Positions 53,028 to 63,590 of a DNA stretch of 64,000 nt are shown piece by piece. The stretch is from Caprimulgus europaeus (taxonomy: Eukaryota > Chordata > Aves > Caprimulgiformes > Caprimulgidae), in contig OU015524.1 of assembly GCA_907165065.1 (NCBI GenBank), positions 33,547,295 through 33,611,294 on the forward strand, in the 5' to 3' direction. The translations under genes and the position numbers were made by a program. The notes beneath the pieces are model-generated. The model saw nothing but the letters and a program-made list of their open reading frames with translations, ran no database searches and was not told the DNA's origin. Within the stretch, counting starts at the first letter, position 1, and the number at the start of each line of letters is the position of its first letter.

Positions 53028-53392
53028 AAGCACTGTATAATTCCATCACTGTCTCCCAGAGGAACATTATTATCCTGTGTTTTGGCCTTCCTTTTTTCAA
53101 GAGGATGCATTCTAAGTAGTTTCTTTTCTTGTGCTATTGAGGATATTGCAATTTCTTTTTTTCTGGCATTCAGTCATACCTTTTTTCTGACTCTCAACTG
53201 AATGAGAAATATTTCTGCACTTGCTGTTCCATTTGTGTGGCAGACCTATTGGTCTCTCCTTCCCTCTTGTAATCCAATACTTGTATTGAAGGATTTTTTA
53301 AGTATGAAAAAGTATTTTCATTTTCAAATTATGGGGTGCAATTTCTAATCACAGTTAGAGACAGTCAGAAGTACCAACAGATACATGTTGAG

Positions 53393-53991
53393 AATCATAG
53401 ACTCATAGAATGGTTTGGGTTGGAAGGGACCTTTAAAGGTCATCCAGTCCAACCCACCCTGCAGTGAGCAGGGACCTCATCAACTACATCAGGTTGCTCA
53501 GAGCCCAGTCCAGCCTGACCTTGAATGTTTCCAGGGATGAGGCTTCTACCACCTCTCTGGGCAACCTTTTCCACTGTTTCACCACCCTTATTGTAAAAAA
53601 ATTTCCTTATATCTAGTCTAAATCTATCCTCTTTTAGGTTAAAACCATTTCTCCTTGTCCTATTACTAAAGACCCCACTAAAAAGTTGTTTCCCATCTTT
53701 TTTATAAGCGCCCTGTAAGTATTGAAAGGCTGCAATAAGGTCTCCCTGGAGCTTTCTATTCTCCAGACTGAACAACCCAAAGTTTCTCAGCCTTTTTTCA
53801 TAGAAGAGGTGCTCCATCCCTCTGATCATTTTTGTGGCCCTCCTCTGGACCCACTCCAGCAGATCCATGTCCTTCTTGTGCTGAGGACTCCAGAGCTGGA
53901 CACAGTACCCCAGGTGTGGTCTCACCAGAGCAGAGTAGAGGGACAGACTCACCTCCCTTGACCTGCTGGCCACATTTTTTTTGATACACCC
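53393..53991 (-). mobile_element. CR1 LINE, 5'-truncated, long open polymerase tail (antisense to BTBD9)
   Basis: The minus strand holds a 177-codon open frame (53440-53973) that is plainly the CR1 polymerase C-terminus. It opens with [20 protein letters not shown], then has [39 protein letters not shown], a [17 protein letters not shown] block and an [19 protein letters not shown] block. In this frame the 3' end does not stop at the usual HWNRLP-CNLL position, so a frame shift near the C-terminus is likely. The 3' terminus carries ATTCTATG-like octamers (53394-53413 in + coordinates). The reverse-transcriptase catalytic core is absent, so it is not autonomous. Relatively few lesions suggest it is younger than the 21.7 and 57.3 kb copies. 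Its truncation point abuts a pyrimidine tract. Confidence 0.95.
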
Positions 53992-53998
53992 ATCAAAT

Positions 53999-54120
53999 CC
54001 CTCCCTCCCCGCACCCCCTCTCCCCTTTTTTTTCTTTTTTCCCTTTTTTTCTCTTTTCTCTGGGGGTAGTGTTTTTTTGTTGTTGTTGAGTTTTTTGTTT
54101 GGGTTTTTTTGAGAGGGTGC
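53999..54120 (+). repeat. Pyrimidine tract grading into GT-rich T island
   Basis: Bases 53999-54060 are almost purely C and T. After TCTGGGGGTAGT they pass into T7GTTGTTGTTGAG and GTTTGGGTTTTTTTG sequence. The tract begins where the adjacent CR1 match ends. Confidence 0.8.
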
Positions 54121-54450
54121 GGGTAAGGTTTTGTCATGAAAAAAAGGGAATTATTTGAAAAATTAAAAACTTCTGCTGGAGATTAATTTTTTCCCAGTTG
54201 TGTTAAAAGAGTACAGAAATCCATCTGTTAATTTACCAAGCTGTTCTGGGATCAGTGCTATATAAATTATCTGTACCACTTGATTCTGCTTCATAGTTCA
54301 TGTTAAATAAGAGTTTAATTTCTTTATGTTGATTGTACTTTCATCTTTTTTCTTTTTTTTTCCCCAATTCTTTACCAGAAATAAAGACTATTTTTATCTG
54401 AACTGTTTTCTGACTGTATGTCTGTTCTCTTTTTGTGTTTTAATTCACAG
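54121..54450 (+). other. BTBD9: BTBD9 intron (43685-54450), 3' end and acceptor
   Basis: AT-rich sequence leads to a normal acceptor, TTTTTGTGTTTTAATTCACAG, ending at 54450. An additional T-rich tract lies at about 54340-54365. No other feature was seen. Confidence 0.8.
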
Positions 54451-54640
54451 TTCCCACTGAAAATGTGGCAACAATTGCAGACTGTGCCAGTGTGATTGAG
54501 GGTGTAAGTCGCAGTCGCAATGCCTTACTGAATGGAGACACAAAGAACTATGACTGGGATTCTGGGTACACGTGCCATCAGCTTGGCAGTGGAGCTATTG
54601 TAGTACAGTTAGCACAGCCGTACATGATTGGATCAATACG
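54451..54640 (+). CDS. BTBD9: BTBD9 internal coding exon (start and core of second discoidin-like module)
   Basis: Two bases complete a Val codon begun in the previous exon. Then 62 residues follow, PTENVATIADCASVIEGVSR onwards, through NALLNGDTKNYDWDSGYTCH, GAIVVQLAQPYMIGSI and two bases of a split Arg codon. These are hallmark BTBD9 residues of the second F5/8 type C-like module: the first beta strands, and the LNGDTKNYDWD loop that echoes the LDGDTQNYD loop of the first module in the family. It corresponds to about residues 422-485 by memory of the human protein. The acceptor is TTTTAATTCACAG and the donor is GTAAGA at 54641. It enters at phase 1 and leaves at phase 2. It has no stop and no frameshift. 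Confidence 0.97.
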
Positions 54641-57286
54641 GTAAGAGGGTTTCTTTTTCTCTAAATTAAGGGCAACAGTTAAACTTCTGCTGAGAACAGT
54701 TATTTTCTTTAGAATATATGACATTTGGAAATGACAGTAATTAGGTGACTAGTTTAGTAGTTGTCATTTGGCTTCTTATTTCAGTGTAATGGGCATGTTA
54801 AAAATTAAATGTGTGAATTATATGTTGAGATACAGGAGTGCAGTTCCAGAAAATATTACATTTCAGAGGCATAATAATAGTAATAGTCAAATTGTAAGAT
54901 TAAAGGTATATATTTATATTAAAATAGGAATTTAATCACAGCTTCACTTGTGGTCAAAGTAGGTGTAGTTCCTCATATCCATCTCATTGTGAAAACAGAA
55001 ATATTTATTGAAGAAAGCCATCATCTCGAGTCAGCTAGGTTTCCTTTTTGCTATATAATTAGTACCAGTTCTTACTTGAACATGGAGTGTATAATAAGGG
55101 TACAGTAACCTGAATATTGCTTTACAGTGTTGGATTAATGAATGTGTTTAGATCTGAACTGAAGATTATTGGGCTATTCCTACAGTGAATGTCTATATAT
55201 GTATGAAGAACAAACTTTAGGCTAATGTAGAAAGTTTGTAAATAGATTGGAGAGTTCACTGGTGAAGGCAAATATTCTTGCCAACTTCACATTCTCTGAC
55301 TGTAAATTTTTTGTTTCATCAAATCAGACATAGAAAGCCTTGTCTTAATGGTTTCCCATTCTTTGTAAATTTAAACTATGTTGTCAGAGACTTAATTTGT
55401 ATTCTCTATGACAGTAAAAAAAAATAGAAAGGTTTCTTAAGCTTGAATACCAGTGAGCAAAGATTGAAAGCCCAGGTGAGGTACTTGCTCACAATGGAGA
55501 CCGTGTACATAGGTTGGTATTGCTAGGAACTAGTTCGGCGCCGTCCACCTGTTAGAGTTGCCTCTTCAGACTCAGGGGCAAGTGAGACTTGAAAACGCTT
55601 TTCTGTCTGCCAGTTTCTGGTATAAGTGTTTTGATTTTGGCTTGTGGCATTGTTATGATGAAGGTAAAGTTTAAAATCAGACATCCAACCAAATCTCTAA
55701 CCTAACAAAGTAGTGTTTTGTCTGTGTACCCAGCTATAGATGTTCTGCGCAATGCAAGTCTGACATTGTTCTCACTGTGTGAAACTAGTTGAATAACTAG
55801 AGTAGCAGCTTTCCATACTCAATGTTTTGTGCTTTTGAGTTTGGTCTTTTTAATGTTCAATTAAGTATGCCATCTCAAGTAGAAAACCAGGAAGATACAG
55901 CACTCAGATCTCTTAAAAGAGGTAGCTGAAAATGTAGTTACATCATTTTCATGTCACTTTAAACTAAAATTTAAGTAGCAGCAGAAGCTTTGACCATATG
56001 AAGGAGTAAGAGAAGAATATGTTAACTAAAAAGCCTAGTTTCTCAGTTTGTAGTCTCTGTCTTCCAATTTTTACTACTTTCTGCTATCTCTCAATTGGTG
56101 AATCATACCATCTTTTCAAATCAATATTTTTAATAAGTCCCCTTATTAAATAGTGTGAACTAAACTTTTGAATGCCAATATATGATAATTGTATAACAGG
56201 CAAGTATGTAGAGAAAATTACAAAAACAACCCAACAAACATTACATAATTTAAAAATAATAGGCACTTAGTGATTTATGTGGTATTGCATTGTAGAGATT
56301 GTCAACTTTCCTGCAGGTATAATACAAACAAGATCAACAGCTTGCCTTAAAAAACAACAGTAAAAAACATCATCGTCATCATCTAGGGTATCTTCTGACA
56401 GAGGAGACTACCTGCATTGCCTAGAGACAGAAATGCTAACACTGTGTCATCTTTTCCTTTTTGTGTTCTACCTAGAAGAACAGGTGTTTTGAGTTGTAGC
56501 CATGTCTGTGGCAGATCATGGGCAGCCAAGGGAAGGATGCCCCTTGCTTCTCCAAGGGAAGGATGCCCTCCTTCGCTGTGTGGCAGCTACAGCTTTGGCA
56601 AGGGTCTAGAACATGTCCTGTACTGTGCAATGCTAATGAAGGTGGCAATGGTCTTTTTATTTAGCACCAGTGATTCTGTGACTGGTACAGAAATCAAATT
56701 ACATATAAACATAGATTAAAGCAAAAAGTCTTAACATTTCATCTTAATGAAAGCAAGATATTTTTTGAACAGAACATCTTCCACAACTGATTGAACTGTA
56801 TTCATTGCCTGATTTCCTGCTGTTTGCTTGCTTGAAAACTCTGCTTCTCACCTAATAGGAAAAAATTTCCAGGAGCATTTTCTTAAGGCTGGCTGTACAC
56901 CATGACTGCAGAATGACATGAATTGTTCTACTCCCAGTAACTGAGTCATTAGACCTGTGGATTTAGTTTCTAAGTGAATAATTAGGAATTAAAGTACGTT
57001 TCTTTTAAGTTCAGAGACATGAATGTGCCATTGAATATATTTGTATCAGAGATAATAAATATATGAGCCTTTGAAAAGAGGGTACTATCTGCTTTTAGTC
57101 TATAGAAATCAGAATGCCACTGGAGAGAGCCTCCAAGTCAGAACATGTTACCATGGCAACTAAATTCTGAGTCTGAAAAAGGCAGAACTCTTGGTACTCA
57201 AATATGCATAAGAAATGCATAGAGAGCTTAATGTTTCAAGAGTATATATTGCATGTATGCTTTCTGCAAAAGTCATCCTATTGTCT
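54641..57286 (+). other. BTBD9: BTBD9 intron (54641-63482), first part
   Basis: About 2.6 kb of AT-rich intron. A 17-base motif, CCAAGGGAAGGATGCCC, occurs twice (56526-56542 and 56552-56568). A CATCATCGTCATCATC patch lies near 56370. The RFX X-box palindrome at 57147-57160 is listed separately. No exon or transposable element was recognised. Confidence 0.8.
57147..57160. promoter_or_regulatory. Perfect RFX X-box palindrome
   Basis: GTTACCATGGCAAC fits the 14-bp consensus GTTNCCATGGNAAC bound by RFX transcription factors, with both half-sites intact. RFX factors control cilium genes and other programmes, usually near promoters but also at enhancers. The site is intronic, about 7.2 kb from each flanking end of this part of BTBD9, with no promoter or CpG island visible around it. 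Binding is inferred from the motif only. Confidence 0.55.
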
Positions 57287-58432
57287 TAGAATATTAGAAT
57301 CATTCAGGTTGGAAGGGACTTGAGGAAGACATCTTCACCTGTTCTTCAAAGGAGGGTCAGCTATGAAGAAAGACTTTATGCACGCAGGTCTTGAAAACCT
57401 CCAAGGAAGGAAATTCCACAACTTCTCTGAGTAGCCTCTTCCACTGTTTAATTATCCTCACAGTCTACACTTTTTTTTTCTCCCTTTTCATGTGGTTCCT
57501 GTTTTCCTGTGCCTAGTATGTCTGGAACATCCTGGTTTGGCCATTGTCTTTGTCTTTTTTCCCCCTGTTGTGGACCTTACTAAAAAGCCTGGCTCAGTCT
57601 TTTTGATAACCTGCTCTTGGGTATTGAAAAGTGCTGTTCGGTTTCTACCCAGTCCTTTGCCTTCTTAGACTGAACAAGACCATTTCCTCAGCCTCTTGCA
57701 TAGTGCTTGTGCTCCAGCCTTCTGACTATCTTGGTGGTCCTCTGCTGGACCTGCTCAGATCTTATGAATGTTGTATTTGGGTCCAAAATGGGATGCAGTA
57801 TGCTGGGTCTGATCTAACAAGTGTAAAGTAAAAGAGTATAATCTTTCTCTTGTTCTGCTGGCTCAGTTCCTGTTGCTGCAGCTCCATATGCTGCTAATCT
57901 TCATTGCTGAGAAGGCACACAGGCAACTAATGGCATCTTCTGTTCAGTATGAGTCCCATGTCCTTTTTAGCACAGCCAGACTGTAGCATTTGCTACTGCA
58001 GTGAGTTAGTCTATATGGGGTGCAGGGTTTTGCTTTTGATCTTGTTGAATTTCATGAGATTTTTTTTTTTTTGCCCATGCCCTTAGCCTTCCCAGAGGCT
58101 GGCAATCAGTTCCCCTGAATGGCAGCCATATTCTTGAGTGTAGCGTTTGCACCCCACAGTTTGCTGTCATCTGCAGGCTTGATTCCATCTCCTTGTGCAG
58201 GTCACTGATAGAAATATTAAACAGGATAGGCCTCAGAAGAGACTCTGGAGGAACTCCTCCTGCATTCAGTCTCTGGGTGGATGATGAACTGTTAACCGCT
58301 ACCTGTTGAACTAAACAATCTAGTAAATTTCTACCCACGTTGTAGTCTACCCATCTAAACTGTAACAGCCTGTCATCCAACTTGGATACGGGCATGCTAT
58401 GGGAGACCATGTTGAAACCTTCTTCATATCAG
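57287..58432 (-). mobile_element. Old CR1 LINE, long decayed copy (antisense to BTBD9)
   Basis: Read on the minus strand from about 58432, this holds a reverse-transcriptase region. A 134-codon frame (58006-58410) starts MVSHSMPVSKLDD and contains GGVPPESLLRPILFNISISD, the family's GVPQGSVLGPVLFNIFINDL block. The catalytic ADD motif is still present as PADDSKLWGAN (ADD at 58166-58174) but in another frame, so a frameshift separates it from the upstream block. Traces of the finger and C-terminal blocks continue to the left, ending at a degraded 3' terminus (TTAGAATCATTCAGGTTGGAAGGGACT, about 57293-57320). A T-rich stretch near 57470-57565 interrupts similarity. It is non-functional and older than the 53.4 kb copy. 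Confidence 0.85.
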
Positions 58433-61400
58433 GTAGTTCTTCAGGTATTTGTATATAAATTTGTAACTCTTGAATTCCACATCAAAATGTATTCAGAAAT
58501 TCTGAAACAGGTGTAATTATAGTCTGTGCTCAATAGTATTTTCTACTAGAAAAGACCTGAAAAACATTTTATTTTAAAATAATTGTAACTAAATATTGTC
58601 TTTTAGATGATGGAGATAAAAACTTTTATTTAAGAGATTTATTCTTTTATTAAGGCTCCTACTTGGAACAGCTTACAAGATACTTGGGACAGTTAACAGA
58701 GAAAATATGTTACTTTAGGTAGTTGTTCCACATTGTTGCTTGTCTCGACAGAAAATAACCTTGCTATTTTTCCTTATCAATGACAGAAAACTACTATATT
58801 TAACTAGGAACAGAAAGACAGTAATTGGTGTGTTTATATTACTATTCCTTTTATCTGGAATAGGAATATAATACTATTATGCTACAATATTTGGCTGATG
58901 ACTTGTTTGGGTTTTTTTCCCCTATGAATTTCCAAAAAAGAAGGAAAACAACAACAAGAAGACAGAACAGGATTTGAGGATTTGTTAACAGTGTATGTAG
59001 TGGAGGGAGACAGAATTCTTCTGTATTGCAGTGGTTTTCATGTTAAAATAAATAGAAATATTTTTACATCTTTGTAAATGTAGATTAACCACTTATCCCA
59101 GTTTGATCTATTTGAAGAATTTATTACTAATATGAATACATGATAGCCAACTATTTTGCTTTTCATATTCAGAATAATTCTTAAATTAACACAGTATCAA
59201 TTAGCTTTAACGTGTTTTCTCTTTGTTTATACCATCATCATATACTTCTCTTATGCCTTCTAATTTTCTATACCACTTCTGCTTATGACATTTTTTTCTT
59301 TGCTGCTCATTTTCTGTGCTTGCTTGACTTAAGAATGAAATCCTAACTGAGAAAACCTGATCATATAAGCACATAGCAAATATGCAGGAATTTTGTCTCC
59401 TTTGTGGGATCCTGAAGAAAGATTAGTTTCCTGCAAGATAACTACTAAAACATAAATATCTGTAAAAAATGTAAGGGCATGTAGACACTCAGAGGCAAAA
59501 ATGCAAAGGCAATTGCATAAAAATACTCTTTCCATACCAAACCATTGGGTTTCCTTTCTTTTTCCTCATCTTTCAACAGGTGTTGCTACCTCCTGTTTTA
59601 AGTATTCTGTGTTTCTGTAGGTGTGCAAGTAGTTTATTAACAGATTACTGTCAAATATTTATACTGCATGTGGTAACTACTGACTATATAGTATTCAGGA
59701 AGCAGATACCATCCTGCAAGGTGCACAGCTATTATTGCTTGGTATTTTGCTAACACCTTGAGTATATATAGTTATAATGCAGTCTGAACTAAACAGTGAC
59801 AATCTTTTTTTCAGCAGTCTAGGAAAAACAAAAAGCAAGCAGAGACAGCACAAAATGCTTGTATAAATGCAGAACAATCAATCATAGGGAAACACATGCC
59901 ATTTAGGGAAATACTGTTCAAAACAGTACTGCAGCGTCTTTTTGATATAACAGGTAGCCAGTATAGTCACTTTCCCATGCCTGTAATACCAAATTATACT
60001 TATATTTGGAAAACTTTTATTTTATAAAATGAGGCACTTTCAACATGTCATGTAAATAACAGAACCATATTAAATTATTAACAGGCTTAGACTTTAGATA
60101 CCAAAAGAAGTGGAATATAAGAAACGTGTTTAAATCTCATGATGTTGCAGGGAGTGAGCTGGATAAAGCTTCGTTCCACTTTTCCTTCTCAATCCTGAGA
60201 GTAGGATTTACTCACAAGAGCTAATTTAATTTTTTATTCTAATATGGAAAGTCCTAGAAACACTGGCAGTTTTGCTATAAACAGATGTATTTCCAGGGCA
60301 TATAGTTCTAACTTTTTAAGTGGAATATTCTCCTTCCTGTCATTTAATATCCATCAAAATATAGATTCTCTACAAAAGTTTATCCTGGTAGTTTGCCTGG
60401 AATGTGTTTCAAAGATTACTGTACCTGGCATAAAAAGTCGCCCTTGTGCTAAGTAAGCACTGGTGAATATTCATGTAATCACCTAAAAGTTTTTCACTGC
60501 TTATCCATTTCATGCAGAATAAATTCCAAATAGGTTCTGTCATCAGTTTCCCTCCCCAGTCTCTCCTCAAAAAACCTCTACAGGGAGGTGAAGAAAAACT
60601 TTTTATTTTTCCCAAAGAAACAAAAATTTGCATTTAGCATTCATGCTAAGTCACTTTGGGAAAGATTCTGCCAACTTTAATTCACTCATTTGGTTTGTAA
60701 TAATTCCAAGCCATATGCTTTTTTAAACTTATTTAACTTGGATTAAGTTGTTTTGGGAGAGAGCAATTATGCACATTCTTAAAAGGAATACCTGTGTCCT
60801 GGTAGCCTTTTGCTCTAAAGCTGAGCCAGTTTTGTTTTAATTACAGTATTGTTAGTCGAAATTACAGTCACCAATGTGCTTCTGATATTGAAACTCTTGA
60901 TCATAGCTTTGAAAACATGGATCAAGGAAACAACACCAAGCCCCACGATGAAAAGGATCCTATTGAAAAGCCTAATTAGCTACATTTTAATAGCCTTTTC
61001 AAAAGAAAATAAATTTCTGTATGTTTTTGCTTCTCCCTCTTTTTATCATTTAGAAGACTTAGTTTCAATATAGATGTTAAATTGATTCAGGATGTGTTGT
61101 TTATTGGTAGTTACCAAATCCAGGACTTTAATCCGTAAACTTTTTCTTTTTATAAGAAAAAATGCATTTCTTTCACTCTCTTCAGTATTTGGAGACCTTC
61201 AAGCTATAGAAAAGGAGAATGGGGAGGATCTGATAAAAGTAGAGGGAGAGGGATTGGAGTTGAGTAGTTTTGTTTTGGGGTGTGGAGGGTTTTTTAAGTC
61301 TTTCATCATGCCACAGGCAACTATTTTTATTTTTTACTGTCAGCTCTGAAATTTTAATTTGCAAATAGACAGTCTTAATATGTGCTAAAAGGTTTTTATT

Positions 61401-62099
61401 AGAAGTGTTTTATTTTAGCTTCTTAAAGCTATTTTTGATAATAGTAATGAGCTGAGTTCAGTTGAGAGCATCTAGGGAGCGTTCTTGTCCAGTAGACCAG
61501 ATTCCAGTTTGAATGCTGGGATTCCAAAACAGGCTATATAGAACTAAACTAAATTGTTTTGAAAAGAAGGTAATACACTGTTTTTTTAGGGCAAAGATAC
61601 AGACACACATGTCCTTAATAACCATATTCTGAGGACATTCCAGCTTCTGCTTGGGACAGCATCTTTCTGTAAGAGGAAAGATTCTGCATTTGGTAACTGG
61701 CTAGACCATTTTACCCCTCCAGCAGAATTGTTTTTCTAAATGTTAGAAGTGAGCAATGATTTTTGCAGTTATATTCCTCCCAGCAGAAGTAGAAGCTGAA
61801 AGCAAGAAAAACTTTCTGAACTAGAAGAAAGGAATTTATAATACGAAACTTGAATACCCTTCTGAAAGATGATTGAAGAGAAACAGCTTAAAACTCTGTA
61901 CCTGAGAAAGTCTATAGTGTGGCACAAGTTCCTTTTCTTTTTATATATGTCTTGGCTACTTTCATTGATAATCAATGCATCCTTATCTACTGCACTTAGA
62001 AAGATGTGGATCTGTAGAAACTCTTCCTCACAGCTGGAGAAGGGTGTGTTAGGTGTATTACCTGTCTTTCAGTTCTTTGTACAGTGGCTGTAGTGACTC
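58433..62099 (+). other. BTBD9: BTBD9 intron (54641-63482), middle part
   Basis: About 3.7 kb of AT-rich intron without an exon, RNA gene or repeat family I recognise. Open frames under 90 codons look like chance. Confidence 0.75.
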
Positions 62100-62163
62100 T
62101 CATTTAGAATAGAATAGGATATTTCAATTGGAGGGGACCTACAATGATCATCTAGGTCATCAT
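62100..62163 (-). mobile_element. CR1 LINE 3'-tail fragment
   Basis: TTTAGAATAGAATAGGATAT followed by GGAGGGGACCTACAATGATC and CATCTAGGTC is a degraded form of the antisense CR1 3' terminus seen at 53393 and 62617. Only about 65 bases are recognisable, so it is a heavily 5'-truncated or eroded insertion. Confidence 0.65.
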
Positions 62164-62616
62164 TGCAGTTATAGCTATTTTGAATAGCTAGCTGTGCTTT
62201 GCCTATTTGACTACAGCAGGTTCACTTGCTTCTGTAACAAATGGTCAGATTTAAGCAGTAAACATAGCAGTGTTAGCTAAATTTGACAAGAACTTGAGGA
62301 TCAAGAGGCGGCAGCAGTTGGTAACAGCCAACATATTGCAGTAGGGTATTTATTTTCTGGTGGTGTATTGAGTTAAGGGTTCAGAGAATAAGAATTTTAA
62401 CAAAAACAAAATCAGCAAAATTCAATTTTCCATAGCAGCTATAATGTGGATCGTTCACTTAGACTGTCGCAATCCAAATACTGCCTCAAATCACCTCTAA
62501 CTCACATAGAAAGGATTTTTGAAATTTTGGTTTTGATCTAACATTTACTTTTGAGTTTATATGAAAACAGTAAGAACAGCAGTTAATTTTTCTAAACTAT
62601 ACCCTGCTAATCAGTG

Positions 62617-62932
62617 GAATCATAGAATCATAGAATTTTGTGAGTTGGAAGGGACCCACAAGGATCGTTGAGTCCAACTCTTGCCCTAGCATAGGACATT
62701 AAAGAAATTCAGACCACGTGTCTGAGGGAATTGTCCAAATGCTTCTTGAGTATTGTCAGGCTTGGTGCCATGACCACCTCCCTGAGGAGCCTGTTCCAGT
62801 GCTCCACCATGCTCTGGGTGAAGAACCATTTCCCAATGTGCAACCCAAACTTCTCCCGGCACATCTTCCTGCCATTTCCCCTGGTCCTATCATTGGTCAC
62901 CAGAGAGAAGAGATCAGGACCCACCAGCCAAT
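62617..62932 (-). mobile_element. CR1 LINE, 5'-truncated 3' end (antisense to BTBD9)
   Basis: The left edge carries ATCATAGAATCATAGAATTT, two octamer units in reverse, followed by GTTGGAAGGGACCCACAAGG. The minus strand encodes the polymerase C-terminus in an 87-codon frame (62709-62972): LFSLVTNDRTRGNGRK, then FTQSMVEHWNRLLREVV and PSLTILKKHLDNSLRHVV. It extends slightly beyond the recognisable element at its upstream end. The catalytic core is missing. Confidence 0.93.
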
Positions 62933-63482
62933 GGTTTTGTGTAAAATGTAGGCAAAAACACATATTAATCAAAATATGGACAACGTTTAACTGCTTCTAA
63001 AGAAGAAAGTGCTATTTTTCTTCTACCTTTTTTTTAATATTTCTGATATATTTACCATTTAAAAATACCGTTAGAAGACAGTGTAATGTTTTTAGTCACT
63101 AGAATAATTTTTCTTTCCCTCTTGAACTGACCTTTCTAAACAGATCTATGATTCAAGTTTAAAGCAGACAATTGCAAATAAATTAGTTCATTTATTTACT
63201 TTCAAATAAATTTAAAATAATTGGATAAGTATAAGTGATTGATGTTAGTAAGATGATCATTATAAGCCTTTAAGTCTATTACTAGCCTTAGGATAATAAG
63301 AAGAGACACTCACATTTGACATGACAGAAACAATAAAAACCTTGTTGAGTGTTAGAGGCACATCCTAAAAGAAACAGCTAAATTTAAAAAGGATTAAGAG
63401 GAGGAAATAAGGGACTGGGAAACTTAAGCAGCTTGGTTTAATGTTTATTTTATTTAACACTCAACAACTTCTTCATACTTAG
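62933..63482 (+). other. BTBD9: BTBD9 intron (54641-63482), 3' end and acceptor
   Basis: AT-rich intron ends in a fairly weak acceptor, ACAACTTCTTCATACTTAG. Its pyrimidine tract is broken by several purines. No repeat or other feature was recognised. Confidence 0.8.
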
Positions 63483-63590
63483 GTTGCTACTTTGGGACTG
63501 TGATGATCGGAGCTACAGCTACTACATTGAGGTTTCAACGAATCAGCAGCAGTGGACTATGGTGGCCGATCGCACAAAAGTTTCCTGCAA
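63483..63590 (+). CDS. BTBD9: BTBD9 internal coding exon (second half of second discoidin-like module)
   Basis: One base completes the Arg codon from the previous exon. Then 35 residues follow, LLLWDCDDRSYSYYIEVSTN, QQQWTMVADRTKVSC, and two bases of a split codon. The IRLLLWDCDDRSYSYYIEVS run is characteristic of BTBD9 and parallels the equivalent strand pair of the first module. It corresponds to about residues 486-521 by memory. The acceptor is CTTCATACTTAG and the donor is GTAAGT at 63591, a near-ideal 5' splice site. Entry and exit are both phase 2. The last exons (end of the module and the Ser-rich C-terminus) are beyond the window. Confidence 0.97.

Larger units (their letters stand above)
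46474..53392 (+). other. BTBD9: BTBD9 intron (43685-54450), middle part
   Basis: About 6.9 kb of AT-rich intron. Apart from simple repeats (A-rich island at 50041, TA repeat at 50261, G12 at 53016) I recognise no repeat family, exon or RNA gene. Open frames are short and unconvincing. Confidence 0.75.

Noticed and set aside
53440..53973. 177-codon minus-strand open frame as a host gene
   Set aside because: The translation is the C-terminus of CR1 polymerase ([15 protein letters not shown] and DLIAAFQYL blocks), and the DNA ends in CR1 octamers. It is part of a truncated LINE.
58006..58410. 134-codon minus-strand frame as a gene
   Set aside because: It carries the CR1 reverse-transcriptase block RPILFNISISD, and its catalytic motif lies in another frame. 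It is a decayed LINE.
61440..61520. Possible MIR-like core near 61.45-61.52 kb
   Set aside because: Only a loose resemblance to a short interspersed repeat core over a few words; not enough to support a call.
62709..63000. Overlapping frames on both strands near 62.7-63.0 kb
   Set aside because: The minus-strand frame is the CR1 polymerase tail. The plus-strand frames are its shadows.
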